Shown here: piece by piece, positions 53,732 to 63,665 of the stretch
How the letters are laid out: each line of letters begins with the position of its first letter
Position numbering within the stretch: position 1 is the first letter of the stretch
From: Nothopassalora personata
Taxonomy: Eukaryota > Ascomycota > Dothideomycetes > Mycosphaerellales > Mycosphaerellaceae
Direction: 5' to 3'
Assembly (NCBI GenBank): GCA_033816765.1
Contig: CM066297.1
Span: 2,226,573-2,290,572 of the forward strand
DNA length: 64,000 bases
Notes under the pieces: generated by a model
Seen by the model: only the letters and a program-made list of their open reading frames with translations
What the model was told of the DNA's origin: nothing
Databases searched by the model: none
Position numbers and translations under genes: made by a program

Positions 53732-54421
53732 ATGAAGTACTCAACCATCATCACCCTAGCCCTCTTAGCTCTGGCCTAAGCCCTTCCAGACGCCGACTCA
53801 GTCCCCCATCGCAAGAATCAGGAGCCTATACGCCTCATCGGCTAGGAGGTACGTCGACCCGACGCCAGGGGCGATGTGATTGATTACGCCGCCATCCAGG
53901 CCAGAAACACTCGCTTCAGGATCAACCGAAAACCAAACATCTCCTCCTGCCTAGAAGACTCCGCCGCGCATTCTCCCTGCCGAAATACTTAACACAACGA
54001 GACTCAATTCTCCTACCGCCGGTGTCAAACCACCATCTAGACGGACTGTATGGTACCCGGCGGTTAGGAACTTCGCGTCGACTTTGAGACTGGACGACTC
54101 GGATCTATGCCTGCGCACAGTGCGCAGAAGGAGGGCAAGCCGACGGTGAAGGGGTTGTCGATAACCGATTATCGGGCCTTTCGGTTTGGGTGAGATGAGT
54201 GGCCCGCTTGTAGTGATTAGGAGAAGGGAATTTGGGCGGCAAGCCGGGAGAAGAGTCAGAGGTCTGAGAATAATCAGCCCTGTTTTGCGTTTACTTCGAG
54301 GATGAATGAGATCAAAGGGTTGTCCTTCTCCTTGGCAGTATGGCGAAAGGAGCGTTCTCGCCTGGTGTGGAATCGACAGGGGAATTGTCGAATTGGTGTA
54401 TGTGATCCGGTCTCACACTAG
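53732..54421 (+). pseudogene. Secreted cysteine-containing protein gene killed by RIP-type stops, frame intact
   Basis: ATG 53732 opens a signal peptide (MKYSTIITLALLALA). The same frame then stays readable for 229 codons, interrupted by seven stops: TAA 53777, TAG 53843, TAA 53990, TAG 54038, TAG 54065, TGA 54191 and TAG 54218. It ends at TAG 54419-54421. Readable blocks include ALPDADSVPHRKNQEP, DYAAIQARNTRFRINRK, HNETQFSYRRCQTT, VKGLSITDYRAFRF and GNCRIGVCDPV, with about nine cysteines. No indel is needed anywhere. Each stop is one C-to-T change from CAA, CAG or CGA, and six of seven are in CpA context, the preferred RIP target. The product would have been a secreted protein of about 230 aa; family not recognised. 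Confidence 0.65.
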
Positions 54422-54520
54422 GTAAAATTCTTGATTGATGATATTATCATTTCCTGAGTATCTCGTTTTAAGATTGACTGCTTAAATGGAACAGTTCATC
54501 CTCACAGCCCATCCGGGGAC

Positions 54521-54670
54521 CTAGTGAATGTCAACGGCAACCTTGCTATTCATAGACTTCCTAATATTCGGCAAGAACAAGCAGCAGATGACACTAATTA
54601 CACCAAAGGGTATGGTAGTGAACCAGACATACTTCAACGAATCAGCGTACGCCCACTGCGAGGCTCTCGA
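54521..54670 (-). pseudogene. C-terminal remnant of an MFS transporter
   Basis: The minus-strand frame SQWAYADSLKYVWFTTIPFG, then VISVICCLFLPNIRKSMNSK and VAVDIH, ends at TAG 54521-54523. This is the last membrane helix and tail of fungal major-facilitator drug or siderophore exporters (TRI12-like: '..YVWxTTIPFGxISxxxxxFLPDIxKYMTxxVAVDIH'). No upstream part of the transporter is found to the right, so only the tail survives. Confidence 0.7.
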
Positions 54671-55441
54671 AGGACGAACAGCTCTCCTTAGTCGATCGAG
54701 TCGGTGATCCGATTAGAGCCAAGCGGCAATATCGCGTCGCTGCGTTTCTGGACGCGCTTTCGAAGACTGTCGTTCGATTTGCCATGTGTAGTAAACGGCT
54801 AAAGGCACCTCCCGATGTCCTGTGCAGTCTTTCCGGCCAATTGACACTTCATCCTTTACAAGCCAACAGCCCGCGACCAATCTCATCATCCGGCAAAGCA
54901 CAGAAGTAGATCGACATTACAGAAAGAGTTTGGATACCAAAGCTTGTCACGCTTGGAGACGACTTCATCCGTCGATCTTCTCAAAGTCTTGGTGAGACCA
55001 GGCGGTGCACCATGCCGCCGCTGCTTCGCTGTGTTGCTTCATGGAAAAGGATGCGGAGATTGCCGTAAGTCTGCCCCTTCACTCTCCTCCATGGCTAGGA
55101 CATGCGATATTGCGGCGCAGAATCCTTCAAATGCTGACCTCAGCGCCAGCTCACGGACTTTTCGGCAAAGACGGTACAATGGTAAACCGACATCCATCAC
55201 GCTCATGAATGCGGCTCTCTTTTGACAAGCTAAGAACTGGTGGAGAGCGTTGTAATCGTTGTGATACGATAGACAAGACTTCCCACGTGAGGATGGCGCA
55301 TGTGTCAGTCTGTACATGAGTCTAGCTTCTCTTCAGTAGCTGCCGCTATGACCTGCTTTCTAGCCTGCCCTCGAGAAAGTGCGGAAATATCGCAATGCAC
55401 CGGGCATAGTCATGATGAGGCACTGCTGAGCTGCACGTCAA
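54671..55441. other. No supportable gene
   Basis: Short frames occur, for example 55005-55208 (HHAAAASLCCFMEKDAEIAV..), without family evidence. Probably decayed DNA. Confidence 0.4.
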
Positions 55442-55840
55442 CTACAAGGGTTCTCCTCGCTCGGCATCGACCCCCTTGACCTTTTTCATCCCATCCAGAA
55501 ACATAGCGATAGCATCCTAAGCCAGCCCCATGCCTCGATAAGGTCGCTCCAGAAGAAAGGTATCCACCACGAGAATCTTCTCCCCTCTCAACGCGGCTTT
55601 GTACCGTTCCAGTCCCTTCCTCAAACGACCACGCTCTGCAGACAGCGCTCGGAGAATATTCTGCACCTCGGACAACTTCTCTTCTTTGTGGGGAGTCAGG
55701 AGCTCCCTGAAGCATAGAGGCCGATTTGTTCCGTCCTGTTGCATCACGTTCCACGATGTGATACTAGCTCCCTGATCTTGGTCCTGCTCTGGGATCGTAC
55801 AAGGTGGAAGTCGATTTGATAGCGATGCGCACAATGCCAT
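55442..55840 (-). pseudogene. GNAT-like protein relic with one in-frame stop
   Basis: ATG at 55840 (MALCASLSNRLPPCTIPEQD) leads to LSEVQNILRALSAERGRLRK and KILVVDTFLLERPYRGMGLA, followed by TAG at 55519-55517. The same frame continues DAIAMFLDGMKKVKGVDAER to a stop at 55442-55444. VVDTFLL..YRGMGLA resembles the acetyl-CoA loop of GNAT-like fungal proteins ('VVDTFFL...YRGKGLAPxAL'). The stop is a CAG-to-TAG type change. It could still make a truncated protein, but the fold would be incomplete. Confidence 0.5.
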
Positions 55841-56396
55841 TCGGACTCTTTCACTGTGATATGAGCTGATATGAAGAGTGCGCGGCTGGAGTTAGCAGTA
55901 GGAAACGATTCCTCCGCGTATGTTGTCCGGTCTCTGATTCCTCAAATTCATCTTCCTATACTTTGTGCTTCGTAGTTAGGTCCTTCGTGACATGTGCCGC
56001 CCGGTTCACACGGGTGCCCAGGTCGTGACTTGCTGCATTGTTTCGTTGTACGTTCGGGTGATGCCTCACGACATGGTTTCCCGTGCGTTGTGACTGTCGT
56101 CTCAACGAGGTGGCGTTGCGATCTAGGTCCAGTCAGCGCGGTAACCACAGTGCGACTTCGTGTATCGACGCACACAAGCGGCTGTTTTGCAGGCTCTTTG
56201 CAAGCTCGGAATCAGTATGATGCATTTACTGATGCACGATCTGCGATGACAGGCATCGTGAAGCATTTTCTGTCCGACTGTCTAACCTTGTTCTTTGGAT
56301 GTTGGCGATGCCTCAAGCTTAAGACCCAAAGCGCAAGCGCACTGTGTACACACTCCAGGAGATTCAAGCTGGCATTGCTCGTCCCACATATGACGC
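55841..56396. other. Intergenic, 3' flank of the PIF1-like helicase
   Basis: A plus-strand frame running into the helicase region from 55994 is a shadow. No gene is supportable. Confidence 0.45.
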
Positions 56397-58557
56397 TCAT
56401 GAGTAGAGCCCGTTATCTTGTAAAAACTTCAGCACCTCTCCATTCATGCCCTTCTTGTGCTCCCTGGGCAGGCGTACAACTTCCAGTCCTTCCAGGGTCC
56501 GCGCCCTCGATAAGGCGACATACACCATCTCCTTCTCGAAGCTGCTGTACAGGTCGACCGAAACTCGATCAAGTGTCATGCCTTGCGACTTATGGATCGT
56601 GATAGCCCAGGCAGCCACTAGCGGAATCTGCGTTCGTGCGAGTACACTGTATGGCTTCTCGACGCCCAATTCCTGAGTCTGGCAGTGGCCGTAGATCGTC
56701 CTCTTTATGCCGTTGTTGAACTCGACCACTGGCCAGACTTGCTCTGGTGCGCGTTCAATGAACTGACGGATTTGCTCCTCCTTGAGAGCTGCGGCTTCGC
56801 TCATAGTGTCTGCAGCTTCAGAGCTTCGTCCACTCTTAGATGGCGAAGCTGCTGAAGGGCGTTGAACGAGCTGAATACGCGGGTCATACTGCTCGAATCC
56901 GACGATCTTGCCCTGGCTGCCATTGACCAAGCCCATGTCAAGGTCCATGTTGACCAGGAGAATAACAAGCATTCCCACTTTAAGCTCAATCTGCTCTTCG
57001 AATCGGTGGTCTTTTAGTGCTGCTATAGGTCCATCCATGCGATCAGGATACAGAGGCTTGCCTTTCCACTGGAGATCCGCTTCTTCCTTGTTTCGCCAGC
57101 TGAAGTAGTCAAGACATTCATACTTGCGTGACGTGCTTCGCAGCATGAGTAGACCTTGTCGGTTCTGCGCGGTAACCTGAGCTTTGGTCGGTAGAAGCTT
57201 GACGGGGTTCTGTATCGTCTTCTTCTGCAGAAGAAGCGTCTGATCACCCTGAGATAGTGGCTGGCCAGTCCTGCACTTCTGTAGTACTGATATGAACTTA
57301 GCATCTCTTTGTCGATGTATGTGTTTAAGCTCAAAGCAGGTGAACTCGCAAGCGGTCCATGCCGGACTGCGAAAAGCCCATTTGTCTTCGTCCTTGTACA
57401 CACGATGACATCGACGACACGTCTTTGGGCTGCCGTCCTGATTGTCGTTCCCGGCTGTCTCTGCACCGCATTGGTAACAGTAGTGGAAAGCTTTGACAGG
57501 TGGCAACTGGCAGAAATCACCCGTGATTACGATCTGAGCTCCGCCAAAGGCCGTTCGTGCAGTATGAGGCGACATAACTTTCCGTTTCTCTCCATATTCT
57601 GGTTTCCAGCCGTTTCTCACCATACGCATGACGGCGTCCAGTCGGGTTAACATGTCACTCTCGACCATGGAAATCTCATCGATGACCAAGACATCTGTCT
57701 GACAAAGTCTCTTCCGTACAGTCTTGCCATTCGCCTTGTTGATCAATTTCTCGATGCCCTCCTTGAAGATGTCCGGATGCCAGCCAGCGTATGAGTAGAT
57801 CGTGGACCCTCCAATCGCAAGAGCTGCGATACCTGATGGAGCTATAATATCCACATGTTTCCCTTGCGCTTTCAAGCCTTTGACGAAGGCTTTCAGTACT
57901 GTCGACTTTCCGACACCTGCAGAACCCGTGTAGAAGACATTGTTTCCGTTCTCGATGCAATCCACCACTCTGAACTGCTCTTCGTGCAGTGGCGGTTCAG
58001 GCGCATTTACCGGGACGGGTATTACAGTTGCGTTCGCATGAGGTGGATAGTTTGCCAACACATCGGGAGTTGGTGGTAGAGAAGGTGGAGCAGCAGTCTG
58101 TCGACATGCTCGACATCGCCAATGGGTATTGTCCCTGTACTTCGCGCTGGACAGACCAACGCAGACCTTGTGATATGTCCCGGTCTTACAGCTCTCGTTG
58201 GCACACTTGACCGTTTCGCTGGCCTCTCTAAGCATCACGCTGTCGCAGGTACATATTGAAGGTCGCGAATCGCCGGATCGTGCTCTCGTGGATGGTACTG
58301 GATCGTCATCTTGTGTCAGATCGACTACGAAGGGACTTCGATTCGCTTTCTCGAATGTCTGCTCTTGTGCTATCCGCTCGTGTCAGCCTCGAACACGAAA
58401 ACGCCGAGTTTTCCGTACATGCTACCGGGAGGGTCGACTGTCTGAAGGTAGGGACTTTTGTGAGGTTCTGCAGCTTTCGCCGCTTCGATGCAGGTTGACT
58501 CGGCTTCCGCACGACCGTATTGTAGTCGTAGCCTTGATACCGGCGATTTTCGCTCAT
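56397..58557 (-). CDS. PIF1-like helicase with N-terminal PHD-like zinc finger (two exons, 703 aa)
   Basis: Exon 1 is 58557-58419 (MSENRRYQGYDYNTVVRKPS..) and exon 2 is 58369-56397. The 49-nt intron has donor GTACGG, a CTGAC branch site and TAG. The splice bypasses a stop and brings in FVVDLTQDDD (about 60-69), a SUMO-interacting-type motif. A PHD-like cluster follows (CTCDSV.. CANESCKTGTYHKVC.. WRCRACR, about 84-135). The PIF1 core has Walker A TGSAGVGKST (about 195), Walker B DVLVIDEISMVESD, ITGDFCQLPPV, AITIHKSQGMTLDRV and YVALSRAR. A zinc-ribbon-like insert (CYQCGAE..CRRCHR) lies mid-core. PIF1 helicases unwind DNA 5'-3' at G4s, forks and mitochondrial DNA; this PHD-bearing form may be a fungal paralogue rather than the housekeeping copy. 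No Rep domain, so not a Helitron. Confidence 0.88.
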
Positions 58558-59154
58558 GTTTGGTGCTGTTGTGGAGACTGGTTGGCCATGCGGGCTGCCT
58601 TGGGTGTCAACTGCTCTGCGCCAGAGTTTGGATGGAAGAGAACTCTCCAAGAGGAGTCTACGCGTGAAAGTGAAGACGCGTCTCGGGGTCAAAGATCGAG
58701 TTCTGAGATCATCAATGTAACAAGTCAATTAATATGCACATGCGAATTCGGGTCGATCCGACTGTCGAGCAGTGAACAGTTGGAGACTCGATATCTTGAG
58801 ACGTGTGGACGATGCCAAATTGTATGTCTTCTATGTGATAATGCCCAAGAAGAAACAACTCTAAACGCGAGTTGCCGCTTGGCGAATCGCGGAATCACGA
58901 GCCCAACACCAGTCCCGACAGAGCCAACTATGCTATTATGGCTCATCCTGGCATCAGAAATTGTATGGGCAGCTCGAGACAAAAAGCTCCTGGGACCTCA
59001 AGCTGTCGTCGAGCTTGTCAGTTTTCTAGAAGCGCCTCGTTGGGTCGGAGGCCATCACCCTCTACACTCGAGATCTCTTGTCTCTCACAGAGCCTCATGA
59101 GCACCGCAGAAGCGCCATAGCTCATGATGTTACAGCATTGCACGACGCGACTCC
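58558..59154. other. Intergenic between PIF1-like start and YTM1 end
   Basis: A long plus-strand frame (58198-59100) overlaps the antisense of PIF1 exons and lacks any domain; I treat it as chance. The PIF1 promoter and YTM1 3' UTR lie here. Confidence 0.5.
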
Positions 59155-60627
59155 CTAGCGACCCTTGTTGATCTGCAGCATTTTGTCGCGCCCACCACTG
59201 ACTATCCCAACATCCCGATCCCACGATACAGAGAACACCCTCGACGCGTCACCTTGGTCTGGTTTCTTGGCACCTCTTTGGGAGTCGCGTTCGATCACAA
59301 AGACGCTACTCCCTACTCTGTCTCCCGTCGCCTCGTTACTTCCCGCTCGCAGGTCCCATATCCGGCAGGTGCCATCGTTGCTCGCAGACACAATTTGGTA
59401 GCTCAGCTCTGGGTTCTGCGCAAGAGAGTTGACAATGCCTTGATGACCTCGTAGTTGCATAGCTGAAACTTTGGTCGCTCCTTGCCTAGGATCGACGAGA
59501 TCAATGTAACGTTGCGTGCCTCCCGCTGCTATTAGTGACTGTCCGGGAAGGTGCAGGAGCGATGTGAGGCTCTGTCCGGTCGTTCTTGTATCCACAGCTC
59601 TGCTGGTTGTGAGGTCCCACGTCTTCACTGTGTGGTCTTGTGAAGCGCTATAGGCGACTGTGTGATCTTTCGAGTCGAATGATACGTCCTTGACCTGGTC
59701 GCGGTGTCCCTCTAACATGGCAAGAGCGCCTCTTTGAGGAAGTGACACCTCAGGACCAGAGAGCTTGCGTCGTTTGTTGGAAGGTGCTTCTGGTGCGGTC
59801 GTGCCTTCTGACTTTTTCGTGCTCCACAAGCCGATCTTGCCGTCTGCGGACGCGGTCAATATTCTAGAGGTGGGACTGCTCACTGCCAGTGACTCTATAG
59901 ACGACTGGTGACCTACGCACCGGGTATGGTCAGCTTGATGATCGAAGCGCACCCATCAGCACCTCAGCAGCTGGCCGATAGCGTACGCCACTCTGAATCA
60001 TGCACGCACCTAGCAGTTCCAATTTAGGCTTCAGCCCTCCCTGTCCAGTTTCCGCGTCCTTGAAGTCCCAGACCACTAACGAGCGATCTAAACCTGCACT
60101 TGCAATCTCGGTCTTCGACACGAAAGCTGCGCTATTGACTCGAGCCTTATGCCACTGTCCAGTCGCCACCTTATTGGAGCTCATATTCCAGATAGACAGA
60201 CTGCCATCGAACGATCCCGAAAGAATTCGACTTTGGGGGCCTTGAGAAAGAATGTCGACAGAAGAGACCCAGTCATCGTGCTCGTAGCTGGCAACGTGGA
60301 TCGGTGGTACCAAGGCTTTGACGTACTCTACAGACAACGTTGTCTCCGCGGAGATGCCATTTTGAGTGAGGAATTCGTCCAAGGAGGTTCGCAGGAATTG
60401 GCCATTGATTAAGAATTCGAGAGGCACGGGCTTTTCTGTCTCGAGAAGTCGATTTACGAGAGTGGAGAGTTGATAGCGCTTCAGATCTGAGACGTGTTAG
60501 CGGATGTGATTTCGAAGCGTGCAGACATACCTGTGGATACCAAAATTGGTCCAGGTTCCGGCAGCTCAATATCGCTGTCCTTCGTTCTGAGCTGAACGCG
60601 CACCTGCGTTGCACCGTCTGTCGCCAT
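59155..60627 (-). CDS. YTM1: Ribosome biogenesis WD-repeat protein Ytm1 (three exons, 443 aa)
   Basis: Exons are 60627-60531, 60486-60010 and 59912-59155, with introns of 44 and 97 nt (GTATGT..CAG, GTGCGT..TAG). The N-terminal NLE/UBL domain is rebuilt across intron 1 (MATDGATQVRVQLRTKDSDI to EKPVPLEFLINGQFLRTSL), followed by YVKALVPPIHVASYEHDDWV. Seven-blade WD40 repeats follow (ILSGSFDGSLSIWNMSS, SAGLDRSLVVWDFKDA, ILTASADGKIGLWSTKKS, YSASQDHTVKTWDLTTS, VSASNDGTCRIWDLRAG, VSGGRDKMLQINKG). Intron 2 joins ELLG to HQSSIESLAV. Ytm1 binds Erb1 and Nop7 in pre-60S particles and is pulled off by Rea1 through its UBL domain. Length fits the family. Confidence 0.95.
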
Positions 60628-61099
60628 ACCCTTGAGAAATGTCTTGGAACACCGTGCAGGCGGAGACCTTTCAATCTTGCTCCGACAAATTTGAAGCTGA
60701 CCCTGCGTCGGCTATCTGTGGGTGGGGTAGACTAACCTGCTTCTGACCGTTGAGTCAGCCTTCACATGCAAATGCATTGTTCTCCAGTCTGACGTCGATA
60801 GGCACTACTGTACCAAACACCTGACCCTTCTCCACACATTCATGCACTCCTCTTCCCAACCTCGTACAGTATAGCCGCGGCTCCTCTGTCTTCTTCTACA
60901 TAAAACACCCCCAGCCCGACTCTCCACTTCCACCAAAACGGCGAATCCGTCTTAACTTCGGCTCCAAAACTCTCTGGAGCAACTTATCCCAGGCAAGCTC
61001 AGGCCACCGCAGACTCTGTTCACGCCTGAGCGCGTGCCCTTGAAAAGCTGCCAAGCATCGTACGATCGCACAAGAAACAAACCCTATACACAAACGGCC
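60628..61099. promoter_or_regulatory. Divergent promoter region, YTM1 / INSIG
   Basis: It is 472 bases between two divergent starts, pyrimidine-rich near the INSIG side. No named motif was recognised. Confidence 0.45.
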
Positions 61100-62266
61100 A
61101 TGAGCCATCCATCCAACGATCTTCCCTCCACCGACCTCAAACCCCGCCCACGCTCTCGACGACCCTTCGAGCTCGGCTCGGCTCCGAACTCAGCACCGCC
61201 GACACCACCTCCAGAAGCTCAGCAGTTCGGCAACGGGCTGAGCTTAGACACGAACAGCGCTTCGAGGATGGGCAACGACGCGAACGGGAGCGCGACACCC
61301 TCGCGGAGTAGGAGCTTTCTCAACTTGACGGGTTCGACGTTGTTTGGGATTTATCAGCCTGCAGGACTCGATACGGATACAGCGAATCCGACACCCTTTG
61401 ACACGGGCGCCCAGACGCCGGCGCACAGTAGGAATGGGAGCTTCGACTTTGGGAGAGTGAATTTTCCGGATGCGGCATTTCAGAAGGGTGCGGATGGAAA
61501 GATACGGCGAAGGAGTACGGTGTCGCAACAACGATTTCAGTCAAGGCGGAAAGGGTTCAAGGGGTATGTGCTGCCGATGATTGGGAGAGGGGTTGCATTG
61601 TTCGGGGTTGGGATACTGTATGGCTTGTTGATCAGTCATTTGCATGACCAGCAGAAGATTGCGCCGTTCTCGCTGAACCTTCATCGTTCGAGATGGAGTT
61701 ATTTGGCTACATGGGGTTGCATTGGAGTTGTGTTGGGAGAAGCGCTACCTTGGGCAGACGCTTTGTGGGCGGATGAAGACGAAGACGCTGCGGATGATGC
61801 GGACATTAAGAAGAATGCCAGGAGAATAGATGCCTGGATGGACGTGGTACGGTCGATCGGCGCATTCGTTGGCATTGCATTCGCTATCCGGAAGCTACCA
61901 TGGCAGTCGACGCTACAACTGTCATTGACTCTAGCGCTGGTCAACCCTGCGGTGTGGTACCTTATTGATCGCTCACCCCCAGGCTTCATCATGTCCACGA
62001 TTGTCGCGCTAAGCGGTACGGCAGTACTGCTGGGTATCAGTCCAACTTTGGTACCTTCGCCGTCACCATGGCGGGCATTAAATGGTGATGTTGGGCCGCC
62101 AGGAGAGTTCAATGATACCTTTGGTGCGTTGAAGAGCGAGGAGTTGGTTCTGGGAATTTTCAGCAAGGAGTCGATTGGCGTTGCGACCTGGATCGCCAGT
62201 GTCCTCTTCGTGAGCTCGGTATGCTTTGGTAATATTGGAAGACGTTTGGCGCCGCAAAGGATTTAA
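61100..62266 (+). CDS. INSIG-domain ER membrane protein (388 aa, single exon)
   Basis: Start MSHPSNDLPSTDLKPRPRS is preferred over an in-frame upstream start because it begins a conventional disordered Ser/Pro-rich N terminus. Phospho-type sites (RSRSFLNL, RRRSTVSQQR) precede the membrane part. From about residue 155 run several membrane segments (VLPMIGRGVALFGVGILYGL, YLATWGCIGVVLGEALPWAD, VVRSIGAFVGIAFAIRKLPW, LSLTLALVNPAVWYLIDRSP, IVALSGTAVLLGISPTL, IGVATWIASVLFVSSVCFGN), the layout of INSIG proteins. In animals INSIG holds SCAP and HMG-CoA reductase in the ER; in fission yeast and Aspergillus it regulates HMG-CoA reductase and sterol synthesis. The same role is likely here. An acidic loop (ADEDEDAADDAD) lies between segments 2 and 3. 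Confidence 0.92.
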   Translation: MSHPSNDLPSTDLKPRPRSRRPFELGSAPNSAPPTPPPEAQQFGNGLSLDTNSASRMGNDANGSATPSRSRSFLNLTGSTLFGIYQPAGLDTDTANPTPFDTGAQTPAHSRNGSFDFGRVNFPDAAFQKGADGKIRRRSTVSQQRFQSRRKGFKGYVLPMIGRGVALFGVGILYGLLISHLHDQQKIAPFSLNLHRSRWSYLATWGCIGVVLGEALPWADALWADEDEDAADDADIKKNARRIDAWMDVVRSIGAFVGIAFAIRKLPWQSTLQLSLTLALVNPAVWYLIDRSPPGFIMSTIVALSGTAVLLGISPTLVPSPSPWRALNGDVGPPGEFNDTFGALKSEELVLGIFSKESIGVATWIASVLFVSSVCFGNIGRRLAPQRI

Positions 62267-62353
62267 GTAGTTCTGCATGCGGCTACTAGGTAACCACATA
62301 AAATGCCTCGCTCCTGCATCTCCGTAGGCCGCCGGTGGCTGGTTATAGCCCAG

Positions 62354-63097
62354 TCACTTTTGCCGACTTACGACATATCTGTACATCCTCTTCAAGTATT
62401 TGCACGCGGCGCCCAGGTCCTTGTCGGGGTACAGGTATGTCGCTACTTCCTTGAGCGGTACCCCAGACTGTATCATATCGATCGCACGCTTTCTGGCGTC
62501 GTGATTCCACCTCTTGACTTTGCGGGCGTTTATCCTCTTGAGCGTCTCGCGTACGCTGCAATATGAGCGGTCAAGGGCTCGCGCTACTTCCTTCAAGGGC
62601 AGCTTTTGCTCCTCGTGCAGGACGTGCAGTTTTCTGATCTCTTGACCCGACCATACCCTGGGACGCTTATTCAAGCCCCGAAGCTTCAGATTCATCAGGG
62701 CCGTCATCGTTTTGTTCGGGAAATACTTCGAGAGTATCTCTGAGTAGGGCATACCTTCGGCGCGTAGCTGAAGTATCTGGTCACGTTCTGACTCCGTGAC
62801 GTATCTGGGGTCTTTGTACAACATCGTCCCATCCTCATCCCGAGGGCAATGAGTGCGAATTTTCAGTGAAATGGCTTCAGAGGTCCTGTGAGGAAATGCC
62901 GAGCGGATGTTCTGCATCGTCTCGCCCTGCTTGCGAAGTCCCAGTAGCTTATCGACCTCGGCTCGGGACCAGCGCTTACTTTCGGTACCCGTCGGTTTCC
63001 GCAGAAGTGCTATGGTTGTTGAGAATGCCTTCAAGTGTAGGCAAGCAAGACCGGGCAGCCTGTGAGCAATCCATGATATAGAACAAGTGATTTGCAT
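62354..63097 (-). CDS. Myb/SANT-like multi-repeat protein (247 aa)
   Basis: After a Leu/Ala/His-rich N terminus (MQITCSISWIAHRLPGLACL, possibly a mitochondrial presequence) come four related helix-turn-helix-like units of about 50 residues. They are KRWSRAEVDKLLGLRKQGET, TESERDQILQLRAEGMPYSE, RVWSGQEIRKLHVLHEEQKL and RWNHDARKRAIDMIQSGVPL. Each contains a W/Y.Lxx(L)RxxG-type turn and ends in a basic recognition-like helix. The pattern resembles fungal Myb-like or terminal SANT proteins, some of which bind organellar or nuclear DNA. The 3' end converges on the INSIG gene 88 bp away. Function unassigned. Confidence 0.7.
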   Translation of the reverse strand: MQITCSISWIAHRLPGLACLHLKAFSTTIALLRKPTGTESKRWSRAEVDKLLGLRKQGETMQNIRSAFPHRTSEAISLKIRTHCPRDEDGTMLYKDPRYVTESERDQILQLRAEGMPYSEILSKYFPNKTMTALMNLKLRGLNKRPRVWSGQEIRKLHVLHEEQKLPLKEVARALDRSYCSVRETLKRINARKVKRWNHDARKRAIDMIQSGVPLKEVATYLYPDKDLGAACKYLKRMYRYVVSRQK

Positions 63098-63665
63098 CGA
63101 GTTGCCTGTGACCGGTCGAAGCGCCAGGCAGTATAAGGCGAGGGGGACGACACGATCTATAGTCTGAACGTTCGTGAGAGCTATTCCTCCAGCCTAGCGG
63201 GGTGAGACGCTGGAGACGCAAAAGATCAAAGCGCATCAGGTGTGGTTATGCCCACAAACAAGGTGATCTTCCGTGACGTGGGACTGCGCATGTTGTAAGA
63301 CAATGGCCGGGCATTCCTTAACCTTAGTTCCATACCGATGCGCCGAGTACTGAAACGGCCACAAAGCGAAGTTGCTTCCGACCGGGACGCGAGATAACTG
63401 CGGTGATGTTGAGTTGTTGTTATTAGGAGGAAACATGGGAAGCTTCCATGAGCACATGCAGGCGGGACCGGCTACACGCGCATTAGCCCGTCAGGCACGT
63501 TGACCAACCAAACCACGTGGCTGACGTCGGCGAGGCAGAAATTTGATTTGTTGCACATGCAGCAGCCACACGAGAACGAGCGGGCAGTGGCATACATATC
63601 ACCTGATACCAGGACACTCTCCTCTGTTCCATCACTAGTAAACGACCACAGTGATACCAGCCAAT
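63098..63665. other. Divergent intergenic region, Myb-like gene / ADE16-17
   Basis: No gene is supportable. It should hold both promoters. Confidence 0.5.

Noticed and set aside
53732..54421. Stop codon reassignment (TAA/TAG read as Gln) to explain the stop-riddled frame
   Set aside because: MSH3, ATP11, YTM1 and other genes here use TAA, TAG and TGA as normal ends, and confident genes have no internal stops.
56397..58557. Helitron, because of the PIF1-type helicase
   Set aside because: No Rep/HUH domain or Helitron ends are visible, and the PHD-like N terminus belongs to a stand-alone protein.
58198..59100. 300-codon plus-strand frame
   Set aside because: Its first part is antisense to both PIF1 exons and it shows no domain; treated as chance.
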